Assembly (NCBI GenBank): GCA_022360855.1 | Contig: JAKSBY010000565.1 | Location: 1 to 34,829 of the forward strand | Direction: 5' to 3' | Source of the DNA: Sphingomonadales bacterium | GTDB taxonomy: Bacteria > Pseudomonadota > Alphaproteobacteria > Sphingomonadales > JAKSBY01 | DNA length: 34,829 nucleotides | Program-made: the position numbers and the translations under genes | Notes under the pieces: generated by a model | Database searches by the model: none | What the model was told of the DNA's origin: nothing | The model's input: the letters and a program-made list of their open reading frames with translations, nothing else | Shown: positions 15,591-24,554 of the stretch, in pieces | How the letters are laid out: each line of letters starts with the position of its first letter | Numbering within the stretch: position 1 is the stretch's first letter

Positions 15591-17156
15591 TCAATCTGCG
15601 GGGCCGGCGAAATCCGTCTGCGTCAGGGTGATTCGATCAGGCGCCCCATCAAGGGCCTCGCCGCGCAGGAACCGTTTTACGAGTGGACGAATGACATCGG
15701 GTTTTTCCCGGTAGAGATCACGGAGTACGCCATGGGTGCCGTTCTCGACGACTACAAGATGGCCGTTGGGGAAGTCGGGCATCATCTCAAGCGCGTTCAT
15801 CAGCGGTGTCGAGAGATCCCAGGTGCCATGGACGAAAAGCGCCGGAATGTCCGACGGGGCGGCCGCCGGGAGCGCCGCTCTGGCGTTTGGCGGCGCCCAT
15901 TCCTCGCACAGCGCAAAGTAGTGCGCGTTGATGTTGCCGAGAAGCGCCAATGCCGGATCCGACACGAGCGTCTTGCGTCGTTCGGCGGTTGGCTGGAGGC
16001 CGCAATCGATAGACGTAAACATGGCTTCCCGGTTGCCCGCCGGCGCCGGATTGTACGCGCCCTTGAATTGCGCCGTCCGCTCGGCCGCTTCGCGCAGATC
16101 GCCGTTCAGGAGCGGCAGCAGCGAAGCCGGCCAGTCCTGCGTTCCGACGCGCCCGACATGGCGGCGCCAGACGCGGCGCAACTCGTGGGCTCCAACAACC
16201 ACATCGACGGCCTCGCCGGTGTAGGGGTCCCGAACCCGCACGGTGGCCGGGTCGCGGCCCAGCTTGTCGATGAGCGCGCCGACGGCGGCCAGGAAGCCTC
16301 CTTCCGGAACGTGAGGCGCGAGGTCGACGTCCTGCTCGGCAACGGCGAGAATGGCGCGGACCGAGTTCAGGACGCCGGTCGGCATATCGAAGGTATGGGC
16401 AGTGCCCTCGATCCCGCGAAACAGCACCCGCTCGACAATCTCCCGATGCCGCCTAAGCGTGACAAATCCCCATTCCGATCCGAAACTGCCGCCGAACAGG
16501 CTGATCTTTCCGTAGCCCAGCGCGCGCCTGAGATCGTCGATATCGTCGGCAAGCTCCAATGCCGTGTAGCCGTCCGGGTCGCGCCCCTGATCGATCCAGG
16601 CCTGCTTGCAGGTACGGGCGAATTCTCTGTACGACGCCGCCAGTGTCTCGGCGGACAACAGCCGGTCCAAAGGCGCCAGCCGCTGATGATTGGGGCAATC
16701 CAATTTTGGAAGAGAATGGCCGGCACCGCGCTGGTCGATGATCACGACGTCAGCGACCGAGCGCAGATCCTCAAGCATCGCAAGTGTGACCGCCAGATCG
16801 CCCTCGGCCGGATGTCCGACACCCTCGGTCCCGGCCCGGAGCCCCGGAAACCAGGAGCCGCCCGGCCCGCCCGCCAGCATGAAGACCGGCGTACCCGGCA
16901 CCTCCGCCGTGCTGTCGAAGCGCATGAAATGAACCGCGACGAGCTTGCTGCCGGGCTTGTTCCGGTTTTCGGGCGCAAACAGGAACCCGCGATCCGCAAA
17001 CAGATGCCGACCATCGCCAAGATCCAAAACCTCCGGCGTGGAGAAAACGTCGCCCGCTTCCTGGGCAAATACCGGGCAGACCGACACCACGGCCGCGATC
17101 ATCGAAATCGCCATGCACAAACCCAGCGAAGGTAGCCCTGAGACAGTTCCCGACAC
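15591..17156 (-). CDS. Secreted alpha/beta hydrolase, S33 proline iminopeptidase/tripeptidyl-aminopeptidase type
   Basis: 521 residues from the GTG at 17156. This start is preferred over the ATG 39 bases upstream because AGGGAGGATAGTT lies just before it and a signal peptide follows (GLCMAISMIAAVVSVCPVFA). Seen: the oxyanion loop GGPGGS (96-101), DQRGAGHS (~141-148), the nucleophile elbow FGGSFGS (S224), the acid in HGTWDLS (D447) and the base in ENGTHGV (H475). The HGxxD and C-terminal TAP-like layout fits S33 peptidases that release N-terminal residues from short peptides, acting in the periplasm. The gene is convergent with the dehydratase (10-base gap) and divergent from the amidase. Confidence 0.88.
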   Translation of the reverse strand: MSGTVSGLPSLGLCMAISMIAAVVSVCPVFAQEAGDVFSTPEVLDLGDGRHLFADRGFLFAPENRNKPGSKLVAVHFMRFDSTAEVPGTPVFMLAGGPGGSWFPGLRAGTEGVGHPAEGDLAVTLAMLEDLRSVADVVIIDQRGAGHSLPKLDCPNHQRLAPLDRLLSAETLAASYREFARTCKQAWIDQGRDPDGYTALELADDIDDLRRALGYGKISLFGGSFGSEWGFVTLRRHREIVERVLFRGIEGTAHTFDMPTGVLNSVRAILAVAEQDVDLAPHVPEGGFLAAVGALIDKLGRDPATVRVRDPYTGEAVDVVVGAHELRRVWRRHVGRVGTQDWPASLLPLLNGDLREAAERTAQFKGAYNPAPAGNREAMFTSIDCGLQPTAERRKTLVSDPALALLGNINAHYFALCEEWAPPNARAALPAAAPSDIPALFVHGTWDLSTPLMNALEMMPDFPNGHLVVVENGTHGVLRDLYREKPDVIRPLVKRFLRGEALDGAPDRITLTQTDFAGPAD

Positions 17157-17533
17157 AACTATCCTCCCTGTTCCGGCAAACCGTACTCGAGTCATAGCCT
17201 GGCGGCATCGACGCAGGTCACCGAATTACCGCGCTTTCCAGAAAATCTGTCAGGATCTCGTTGTGAATTCGGTGATTTCATCGTCTCAATCCCTCCTGTG
17301 CGACAGATGGTTACGGCCGCCCTCTAATTCCCCGGCTTCCATATCCGCGCACTCCCATTTTTCGGATGCGCGTAACCTGGATTGCTGATCGGCGAGTTTC
17401 TTCGCCAAGTGGCGGGCTGGTTTAGCGTTTGCGCAGACTCGGGTGCCCTTTCCGCTAAGCATCGGCATCGATTCGCACAGCACTCTGTATCAGCACGAGC
17501 TAGCTTGGCCTTGAGCATCAGGGCACGATACGG
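17157..17533. other. Divergent intergenic region between alpha/beta hydrolase and amidase
   Basis: About 377 bases without a supported gene; short frames on both strands have no motif or ribosome site. It contains a 10-bp inverted repeat, TCACCGAATT (17218-17227) and AATTCGGTGA (17266-17275), 38 bases apart, a spacing that could suit DNA looping or a weak RNA hairpin. Promoters for both divergent genes should lie here, but I cannot identify them. Confidence 0.5.
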
Positions 17534-18994
17534 ATGACCGCGCGACAAAAAAACACCGATTCCGGCCACGAGCTGACGACGGACGAAGCTTTCGAAATCG
17601 GCATGCTGGACGCTCATGACCAGGCGGCGCTGCAAGAGAGAAGGGAATTGGCTCCCGGCGGACTCGTCGAAGCCGCCATTCTCAGGATCGAGCAGATCGA
17701 TCCGCAGCTCAACGTCATCACCTTTACCGACTTCGACAAGGCACGCAGGCGAGCCCGGCGCGCCACCGGCGACATGGCCGGCGTTCCGTGGCTGCTTAAG
17801 GACGGCCTCGATTATCCCGGTATGCCCTGCCGCGCCGGTTCCCGATCGAGGATATCGGCGCCGCCGGGCACGTGCTCGTTTCCGTATACCGACCGGCTCG
17901 ACTCCCAGGGATTGGTTGCCCTCGGCAAGGCCAATGCGCCGGAGTTCGGACTGCTGCCGACCACCGAGCCCGTGCTCTACGGGCCGACACGCAATCCCTG
18001 GGCGCGCGACCGCTCGCCGGGCGGCTCAAGCGGCGGCGCGGCGGCCGCCGTCGCCTCCGGCATGGTCCCGCTTGCCCACGCGGCCGATGGCGGCGGCTCG
18101 ATCCGCATCCCCGCCTCCTGTTGCGGCGTCATCGGGTTGAAGCCGGGCAGGGGCAGCAATCTGCGCGCGCGCGCACCGCATCTTATCGAAGATCTGATCG
18201 CCTGCGACGTGCTGCTGTCGCGCTCGGCACGCGATGTCGCCTGGGCGTTACACGCCGCATCGCCCGGGGGCGACGTGCCGGCGGAACGGCCGGCTTCCGG
18301 CAATCGCCGCCGCGTGGCGCTCTGCATGGACAATTTGTGGGGCGATGCGCCGGAACCGCAGGTCTGCGACGTGATCGCCCAAACGGCGGAGCTATGCGCG
18401 TCTCTTGGCCACGATGTGGAAGAGCGTTCCCTGCCCGTTGACGGCCCGGCCGTGCTGAAGAGCTTTCAGACCCTATGGGGATATCTCGCCCGCGACGTGG
18501 TAGCGCTTTGTTCGGCCGCCGAAAACACTGACCTGCTGGAGCCCTGGACGCGTGACCTCGCTGCATGGAGCGATCGTCTCGGCGTTCTCGACATGGAAAG
18601 CCTGCTCCTCGAAACCGCGCGCGCCACGGCCGCGCTCGACGCGTTCTTTGCGGACTACGATCTCATCCTGTCCCCGGTTCTGCGCCGGCCCGCGCTGGAG
18701 ATCGGCGCGCTGTCGCCGACCCGCGCCTTCGACCATATCATGACGCTGATGTATGATTACGTCTCCTACACGCCGTTGCACAATCTGACCGGCTTTCCCG
18801 CAATCTCACTGCCGGTGTTTTCCGGGGCCGATGGCGTACCCATCGGCAGCATGTTCGCAGCCGCGCGCGGACGCGAGGACCAGCTCCTCGGGCTTGCCGG
18901 CGAACTCGAGGCAGCGACGTCCTGGACCGACCGCTGGCCACCCATATCTGTCGGGGCGCTGGGCGGGAAGAAAAATCAAGTCGATGGCGACTAG
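17534..18994 (+). CDS. Amidase-signature family amidase (NylA-like)
   Basis: 486 residues with the Ser-cisSer-Lys triad: Lys in GVPWLLKDG (K89), cis-Ser in SPGGSSGG (S165) and nucleophile Ser in DGGGSIRIPAS (S189). The 24-residue Ser-Ser spacing is the family's. Blocks around GKANAPEFG, TTEPVLYGPTRNPW and ASCCGVIGLKP resemble, from memory, 6-aminohexanoate-cyclic-dimer hydrolase NylA and related enzymes that open cyclic or terminal amides, rather than GatA. No signal peptide, so it is probably cytosolic. An alternative start at the ATG at 17603 would remove 23 poorly conserved residues. The ATG at 18984, a possible start of the next gene, overlaps its stop codon, suggesting an operon. Confidence 0.9.
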   Translation: MTARQKNTDSGHELTTDEAFEIGMLDAHDQAALQERRELAPGGLVEAAILRIEQIDPQLNVITFTDFDKARRRARRATGDMAGVPWLLKDGLDYPGMPCRAGSRSRISAPPGTCSFPYTDRLDSQGLVALGKANAPEFGLLPTTEPVLYGPTRNPWARDRSPGGSSGGAAAAVASGMVPLAHAADGGGSIRIPASCCGVIGLKPGRGSNLRARAPHLIEDLIACDVLLSRSARDVAWALHAASPGGDVPAERPASGNRRRVALCMDNLWGDAPEPQVCDVIAQTAELCASLGHDVEERSLPVDGPAVLKSFQTLWGYLARDVVALCSAAENTDLLEPWTRDLAAWSDRLGVLDMESLLLETARATAALDAFFADYDLILSPVLRRPALEIGALSPTRAFDHIMTLMYDYVSYTPLHNLTGFPAISLPVFSGADGVPIGSMFAAARGREDQLLGLAGELEAATSWTDRWPPISVGALGGKKNQVDGD

Positions 18995-19028
18995 TACTGC
19001 CGTACACTATTCTGAGATAGTGCCGACG

Positions 19029-20360
19029 ATGCACGGTTCCCTGCTTTTCCTGGTCCTTCTGCTTTCCGCCCCCATGGCACGTGCCGACGAGGTCGCGGAG
19101 TGGATCGCGCGAGAGGCGGTCCCCCTGAGATCGGTGGAGCTGACGGACGATTTCTCCGACCTGGCCCCGCTCAAGCCCATCATTGGCGATGCACGCATCA
19201 TCAGCTTTGGCGAAGGAACGCATGACGTGCATGAGTTATGGGCCTTCCGAAACCGTTTGTTCGCCTACCTGGTGGAGGAACACGGCGTGACCGCCATGGC
19301 CGCGGAAACCGGCCTGGCGCCATCCTTCGCCACCGATGACTACGCCCTCGGCAAAGACGTCTCGCGCATCCGCGCGGCCCAGGGGGTGTTTTCGTGGTCC
19401 GATAGTGTTTTCGACGAAAATCTGCAGATTGTGGATTGGATGCGGGCCTATAACGCACGCCCGACGACCACGCGCAAGATCCGGTTCTACGGCCTGGAAA
19501 TGAGCGGATGCATGCGCCCCGAGGGCCGCCCGCTGATCGAAAGCGCGCTCAGCTATGTCGCCCGGCTGGATCCGGCGCGCAGTAAAGCCAGCATGCGGGA
19601 ATTCGCGCGCCTCCTGCAAAAGTTCAGTCGCGACGGCTATGGCGCGCTTACGGCAGACCAAAGAACATCTCTCCTGGCCGCCGTTCAGGACCTGGTAAGC
19701 CTTTTCGAGCGTCGGCAGGTGGTGTGGATATCCCGCACCTCGGCGCTCCAATACGAACGAGCCTATCGGCAGGCGGTCGCGGCGCGCCAGCTAACAGCCC
19801 ACTTTCGCATGAAAGGCGAAGGCCGGGATATCGCCGCCGCCCAGAATCTGCGCTGGGCGCTCGAACGGGAGGGGCCGGAGGGGCGCCTCTTCGTCTTCGC
19901 CCATAACAGCCATGTGGCGAAGTGGCGGAAGCGCCCCGAAAACGACGACGATCTGCACAGCACCATGGGCGAATTTGTCAACGACTACTTCGGCGAAGAC
20001 ATGGTGGTCATCGGCTCGCTCTACGACCGCGGCACGGCGCGCGACCTGCTGGGCCTTTTTCGGCCCAGGAACGAAACCTACACCGTCCCCCCGTCAAAGC
20101 CCGGCAGCTTGAACGGATTGGCCGCAAAGTCCGGAAGGGCCCGCTTCCTGCTCGACCTGAAAAAGGTCCCGGACTCGGGGGCGGTCCCGCAGTGGTTCTC
20201 ACGCTTGAGAACCATTCGCAACATCAACGTCAGGAGCGGCTATCACGAGATCGATACGCTCGCTGCCTTCGATGCCCTGGTCTTTTTGAGGGACATCACG
20301 CCCCTACGTTTGAATACGAAGGCGAATTCCGTGACCGCGCCTCACGGCTGCACGCGGTAG
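19029..20360 (+). CDS. Erythromycin esterase-like protein, secreted
   Basis: About 443 residues from the ATG at 19029, which opens a signal peptide (HGSLLFLVLLLSAPMARA). An in-frame ATG at 18984 overlapping the amidase stop is an alternative and would couple the two genes. The EreA/EreB-type core is visible: SFGEGTHDVHEL (E62, H65), MAAETG (E93) and FAHNSHVAKW (H292, H295). The family includes macrolide-lactone hydrolases and many uncharacterised members; a macrolide substrate cannot be assumed. A periplasmic location is unusual for a classical Ere enzyme. The last 19 bases overlap the end of the convergent beta-lactamase-fold gene. Confidence 0.85.
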   Translation: MHGSLLFLVLLLSAPMARADEVAEWIAREAVPLRSVELTDDFSDLAPLKPIIGDARIISFGEGTHDVHELWAFRNRLFAYLVEEHGVTAMAAETGLAPSFATDDYALGKDVSRIRAAQGVFSWSDSVFDENLQIVDWMRAYNARPTTTRKIRFYGLEMSGCMRPEGRPLIESALSYVARLDPARSKASMREFARLLQKFSRDGYGALTADQRTSLLAAVQDLVSLFERRQVVWISRTSALQYERAYRQAVAARQLTAHFRMKGEGRDIAAAQNLRWALEREGPEGRLFVFAHNSHVAKWRKRPENDDDLHSTMGEFVNDYFGEDMVVIGSLYDRGTARDLLGLFRPRNETYTVPPSKPGSLNGLAAKSGRARFLLDLKKVPDSGAVPQWFSRLRTIRNINVRSGYHEIDTLAAFDALVFLRDITPLRLNTKANSVTAPHGCTR

Positions 20361-22063
20361 AATTCAACGTCGGTTATCCAGCCGAACTGGTAGGTCAGCA
20401 CAAGACCGGTGAGCGCGCCACCCCGCTCTCTCGTGAAACGGATCACCAACCGGTCGGGGATGGCTACGAACTCGTCCTCGATCAGGGGCTCGAATGTGAA
20501 TGGCGATATGGAGCGGGGCTCCTTTTCAAGGATGCGGGCCATCAGCTTGCCGCCTTCGACGCTGAATCGATAGGTGGCGTCGACCTCGGGGCTGTAATAG
20601 TCGCCTGCATATTCCGCGATCTGCCGTTTCGCCAGGCTGAGCCTTTCAACGCGCTCGAACCGCCCGGCCCCGTATTTGCGACCCTGCTTTTGTATGAAGA
20701 AGCGGGCGCCGGCCTCCGACCGCCCCTCGAACTCGATGATTAGGTTCTGCTTGTTTCGGAAACGGCTCATGGCGACGGGCTCGAAGATGCTGGGCGACGC
20801 ATCGCCGGTAACAAGAAGACCGTTTCCGCGGCTCTCGACAATCATCGGCAGCCGTAGCTCGTTCTCTCGGTACACCCCCGTGAAGTCCTTCAGCTGCGCG
20901 GGCGATAGCGTGATCGCCGGCTCCTTAGGATCGGCCTGCCCATCGCTCGCGAGATCCAGGAATATGTCGGCAAGGCCCATCACCACCGGCTGGGCATAAA
21001 TCCCGTTGTTGCAAAACCCGAAAACGCCGAGGGCGCGGTCGGGAAAGATCACCGTATGCGCCTTATAGCCATAGCCCGAGCCGCTATGGCCGATTGTTTT
21101 CAGGCCCCGGTAACGAAGAAGCCTCAGTCCGAAGCCGTAAGGCACGGGCGATCCATCGCGCAACCGGCCGTTGGCGCGCAGCATCCGCGTCAGCTCCGCA
21201 CCCCCGGCAAGCCTGCTCTCGTCGGCAAACAGATTGGCCGTCCATTTTGCAAAATCATCCAGTCTTGTCATGAGACCCGCCGGGCCCCAATCGCCCGGGG
21301 CCTCGGGCAACCACTCTTCGCCGCGCCATTTCTCCTGAGTGTAGGAGTATGGAAGCGCCCGCCCATCCTTGCCGCGCGTGGCCGTGCCGAAATAGCTGTC
21401 CTTCATCCCGAGCGGACGAAAGATGTTCTCCTCCACATAATCCGCGAACGCCTGTCCGCTCGTGCGCTCTATGAGCTCGGCCAGCAGCAGGTAGTCGGAA
21501 TTGCCGTAGCGATAGTCCGTTCCCGCCGGGAAGTTTGTCGCACGCTGCCGGGCCAACAATCCGACACGGCTGTCTTGGCCGAGGTAGCGCCGCATCTTGC
21601 CCGTAAGCAGGATCAGCCGGCCGATATCGCGCAATCCATTGGTATGGTGTATGAGATCCCGGATCGTGATCGGCGCGCCGTAGTCAGGAATCTCGGGAAC
21701 GTATGCCCGGATATCGTCACCCAGGGAAAAATACCCCTGATGTGCGGCGAGCGCGACGGCGGCGGCGGTAAACTGCTTCGTGACCGACGCCACGCCAAAG
21801 ACCAAATCGGGCGTATTCGCAATGTCGTGTTCAATGTCGGCAAGTCCGTAGGCGCCCTGATAGACCCACGACCGGGTATCCAAATCCAGAACGCCGAGGG
21901 CGCACCCCGGTGCGCCGGCCTCATCAAGCTCGCCAACGAAGACATCGGCGCGCTCAATGGCTTCGGCAACACCGGATACCGTGGCGACCTGGCCCCAGCA
22001 AGGCGGAGCCAGAAGGAGGAAAGTGCCCAGGAACGCGATTTTCACGATAGACATTCTGCACAT
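20342..22063 (-). CDS. Exported serine hydrolase, beta-lactamase class C/PBP fold (second copy)
   Basis: 573 residues. Class-C motifs: SVTK (S93, K96), YGN (Y186-N188) and HSG in GHSGSGYG (H326-G328). The signal peptide is IVKIAFLGTFLLLAPPCWG. After the catalytic domain (~30-370) a C-terminal beta-rich domain of about 190 residues follows, as in D-aminopeptidase/DmpB-like and Pab87-like proteins; its role is unknown. The first ATG (22063) or the one three codons later may be used. A strong terminator separates it from the TonB receptor upstream on the same strand, so it probably has its own promoter or depends on read-through. Its end overlaps the Ere-like gene by 19 bases. Confidence 0.9.
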   Translation of the reverse strand: MCRMSIVKIAFLGTFLLLAPPCWGQVATVSGVAEAIERADVFVGELDEAGAPGCALGVLDLDTRSWVYQGAYGLADIEHDIANTPDLVFGVASVTKQFTAAAVALAAHQGYFSLGDDIRAYVPEIPDYGAPITIRDLIHHTNGLRDIGRLILLTGKMRRYLGQDSRVGLLARQRATNFPAGTDYRYGNSDYLLLAELIERTSGQAFADYVEENIFRPLGMKDSYFGTATRGKDGRALPYSYTQEKWRGEEWLPEAPGDWGPAGLMTRLDDFAKWTANLFADESRLAGGAELTRMLRANGRLRDGSPVPYGFGLRLLRYRGLKTIGHSGSGYGYKAHTVIFPDRALGVFGFCNNGIYAQPVVMGLADIFLDLASDGQADPKEPAITLSPAQLKDFTGVYRENELRLPMIVESRGNGLLVTGDASPSIFEPVAMSRFRNKQNLIIEFEGRSEAGARFFIQKQGRKYGAGRFERVERLSLAKRQIAEYAGDYYSPEVDATYRFSVEGGKLMARILEKEPRSISPFTFEPLIEDEFVAIPDRLVIRFTRERGGALTGLVLTYQFGWITDVEFYRVQP

Positions 22064-22086
22064 TTGCCCAGGGGCCGGGCTTTAGG

Positions 22087-22125
22087 AAAAAACAGGCGGA
22101 CCATGCCTGATTCGCATGGCCCGCC
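22087..22125 (-). terminator. Rho-independent terminator after the third TonB receptor
   Basis: On the minus strand GGCGGGCCATGC and GCATGGTCCGCC form a 12-bp stem with one G-U pair and a 7-base loop, followed after two bases by six T. It lies 23 bases downstream of the receptor's stop codon and ahead of the beta-lactamase-fold gene. This is the clearest intrinsic terminator in the window. Confidence 0.88.
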
Positions 22126-22148
22126 ATCCACTAAAGACCGGAAATGGC

Positions 22149-24230
22149 CTATAGTCCAAGCCTCACCCGCGCAAGAAAGGTCCGCGGCGGGTTGATGTCT
22201 ACGTTGTTCGACGACCCGAAGCCGGAGAAGATATCGGCATTGGTCACGTTGTTGGCGAGGATGCCGAGCTCGACGTGATCGGTCACCGAATAGTTGATGC
22301 CCAGGTCGATCCGCACGAAGCTCGGCACTTCCAGCGCATTGCCGGCGCCGAGAAAGCGGTCGTCGGTGAACTGCAGGGCAGCGGTCAGGCCAACCCCCTC
22401 GAACGGTCCGGAGCCGATGTCATACCGCCCGGTGAGCGAGAAGGTGTTTTCCGGCGCGTAGCGGAGGTCGGTACCGTCCAGGGAGGGGTCGTTGCTGACC
22501 ACGTTGCTCGTCATGTAGGCATAGGCCGCATAGACGGTGAGACCGGGAAGAGGCTCGCCGCTCACGGACGCCTCGAACCCTTTCGTGGTGACGCTGCCCA
22601 GGGGAACCTGAAACCCGGGATTATCCAAATCCGGGGTCAGAACATCCGGCTTTTTCACCCTGAAGAGGGAAACCGTACCGGACAAGCCGCCCATACCGAA
22701 CTTGACGCCGCCCTCGTATTGCACGCTGCTCTCCGGCGCGAACACCGTATTGTCGGCAGTCGTTCCCGAACGGGGAATGAAGGATTCCGAACGGTTGCCG
22801 AAAACGGATATGGCGTCGGTGACATCGGCAACGATGCCGAACATCGTAGGCACGTCGGACTGGCTGACCTTGTTGCCGGTGTTCTCCGACGTGATCTTCG
22901 CGTAGCGAAGCCCGGCGATCAGATGCACACGGTCGCCGACCGACATCCGGTCCTGTATGAAAACCCCGACGGTCTTGTCGTCGATCTCGGAAGGCAGGAA
23001 ACGGATCCTGTTATCCAACTCCAGGACCGCCCCATATACCGGCGCGTACAAATCGATCGGATTCACAATGAACCGCGTCTGCAGATTGTTGAATTTGGTC
23101 GTGAAGTATTCGCCACCGACCGAGACTTGGTGAGTGATCGGACCGGTGACGAATTTACCTGCCAGGTCGACGTAGCCGGAATAGTCGTCGCCATCGCTGA
23201 CATTGCCGATCTGCAGCCTGTTCAACGTACGAAAATCATCCTGAAGAAGACCGATGATCGACTGATCGTCCCGCTCGACATGCGTATAGGAAAAAACCGC
23301 CCTGGCGCTCAAAGAATCAGTGAACTGATGCCTCAGGGTAACCTCGATATTCGCCGTCTCCCGGGTCCGCCCGACGCCTTCCTCATCGGGACTTTGCACA
23401 TAAAAGGATCTCGGGTAGTCGCCGTTTGGGTTTTCGGTGAGAAGGCCGGCCGCGGGTCCGCCCAGATATCCGCCGGCAGGCTGATCGGTTTTGGCATAAA
23501 CGCCGAGAATATTGAGGGTTGTATCGGAGGACAGCGCCCACTCGATCACCGGCGCGATGGTCAGCTTTTCCTCCTCCCAAAAATCAAGAAAACTCTCCCT
23601 GTCCTGGTAGACCGCGTTCAGCCGGACGCTTACGCTGTCTGTAATCGGACCTCCGACATCAAGCGTAAAGCGCTGATGGTCGAAGCTGCCGAGCTCGGCC
23701 GCGGCCTCCAGATGGAACTCTTCCCGCGGCGTTTTTGTGACGATATTGATGACAGCGCCGGGCTGCATGGAGCCGTACAGGACCGACGCCGGCCCCATCA
23801 AAACCTCGATACGCTCCATGAGCTGCGAGTCCAGCGGGAAATTGGCGGTGTTCAGCCGGGCACCGTTGATGACCTGGGTGATGCTGAACCCGCGCACGAA
23901 ATACGCATCCGCCAGCCATCCGATTTGAGAATATTGCGTAGAGGCCGACGGCACGAACCGCACGATATCGGTGATATCCACCGCAGCCACGTCGTCAAGG
24001 AAGCCCGTATCGAAGACCTGGGCGGTCTGCGGCACGTCGCGCAAGCTGTCCTCCCGGCCCCGGCCGAAGACGGTAATCGACTCTAACGCCCCGAGGCTAT
24101 CCTCGTTACCATCCTGCGCCCGTGCCGTATCCACCCCCGCAACAAGCGCTGTAGTCGAAAGCAGCGTAACGATGAATTTGCGGCATACTGAATGAGGAGA
24201 CCGCATGGCTCGTGGACTTCTTATACACAT
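22149..24230 (-). CDS. TonB-dependent siderophore-type outer-membrane receptor
   Basis: 693 residues from the ATG at 24230, chosen for the ribosome site GGAAGGAAAT directly before it and the signal peptide RKFIVTLLSTTALVAGVDTARA. The TonB-box-like ESITVFGRG precedes a plug with the siderophore-receptor pattern DVPQTAQVF, DIVRFVPSAS, FVRGFSI and IEVLMGPASVLYGSMQPGAVINIVTK. The barrel ends in FLARVRLGL. There is no STN domain. The plug pattern resembles FhuA/FpvA-type ferric-siderophore receptors. It is divergent from the DUF819 gene across a region with a large inverted repeat, and its transcript ends at the terminator at 22087-22125. Confidence 0.93.
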   Translation of the reverse strand: MCIRSPRAMRSPHSVCRKFIVTLLSTTALVAGVDTARAQDGNEDSLGALESITVFGRGREDSLRDVPQTAQVFDTGFLDDVAAVDITDIVRFVPSASTQYSQIGWLADAYFVRGFSITQVINGARLNTANFPLDSQLMERIEVLMGPASVLYGSMQPGAVINIVTKTPREEFHLEAAAELGSFDHQRFTLDVGGPITDSVSVRLNAVYQDRESFLDFWEEEKLTIAPVIEWALSSDTTLNILGVYAKTDQPAGGYLGGPAAGLLTENPNGDYPRSFYVQSPDEEGVGRTRETANIEVTLRHQFTDSLSARAVFSYTHVERDDQSIIGLLQDDFRTLNRLQIGNVSDGDDYSGYVDLAGKFVTGPITHQVSVGGEYFTTKFNNLQTRFIVNPIDLYAPVYGAVLELDNRIRFLPSEIDDKTVGVFIQDRMSVGDRVHLIAGLRYAKITSENTGNKVSQSDVPTMFGIVADVTDAISVFGNRSESFIPRSGTTADNTVFAPESSVQYEGGVKFGMGGLSGTVSLFRVKKPDVLTPDLDNPGFQVPLGSVTTKGFEASVSGEPLPGLTVYAAYAYMTSNVVSNDPSLDGTDLRYAPENTFSLTGRYDIGSGPFEGVGLTAALQFTDDRFLGAGNALEVPSFVRIDLGINYSVTDHVELGILANNVTNADIFSGFGSSNNVDINPPRTFLARVRLGL

Positions 24231-24383
24231 ATTTCCTTCCCTTTTTTTGCACGGATAATTGTTGCTTTCAAAGCTCTGGTCAGCCGCGAGCCTTGGCGGG
24301 ACGATCCGTTTGCAGCGTTGACGGTCGCCTGGATCCCTCATCATCCCTGACTGAGAACACTATTCGCGTGCCGCAGTGGCCGC

Positions 24384-24521
24384 TTAGCACCCTGATCTCG
24401 CGGCCTAGCTTTTGGGATCGGGGCCCGCATATGCCAGGGAAACCGAGCGCCTAGGGCGGAATGATTGCGCTCCTCGGCCCCGCCGCAGCTCAAAAGCTAG
24501 GCCGCGAGATCAGTATGCTAA
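24384..24521. repeat. Long inverted repeat (MITE-like or operator-like palindrome)
   Basis: Left arm 24384-24414 and right arm 24491-24521 are inverted copies: TTAGCA, two mismatched bases, then 23 bases of perfect match (24392-24414 against 24491-24513, starting CTGATCTCGCGGCC). The spacer is 76 bases and contains a further CGGGGCC/GGCCCCG pair. The element fills much of the gap between the divergent receptor and DUF819 genes and ends 34 bases before the TTG start of DUF819. Size and symmetry fit a miniature mobile element or a large RNA hairpin; no target duplication is evident. The rest of the 24231-24554 interval shows no gene. Confidence 0.75.
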
Positions 24522-24554
24522 TTGCCCGGCGTAGCGCGTTGTTAATGTCGTCGA

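Noticed and set aside
20342-22063. Nylon-oligomer pathway (NylA-like amidase with a NylB-like hydrolase)
   Set aside because: Resemblance of the serine hydrolases to NylB is only at fold level, and no dedicated 6-aminohexanoate aminotransferase is seen.
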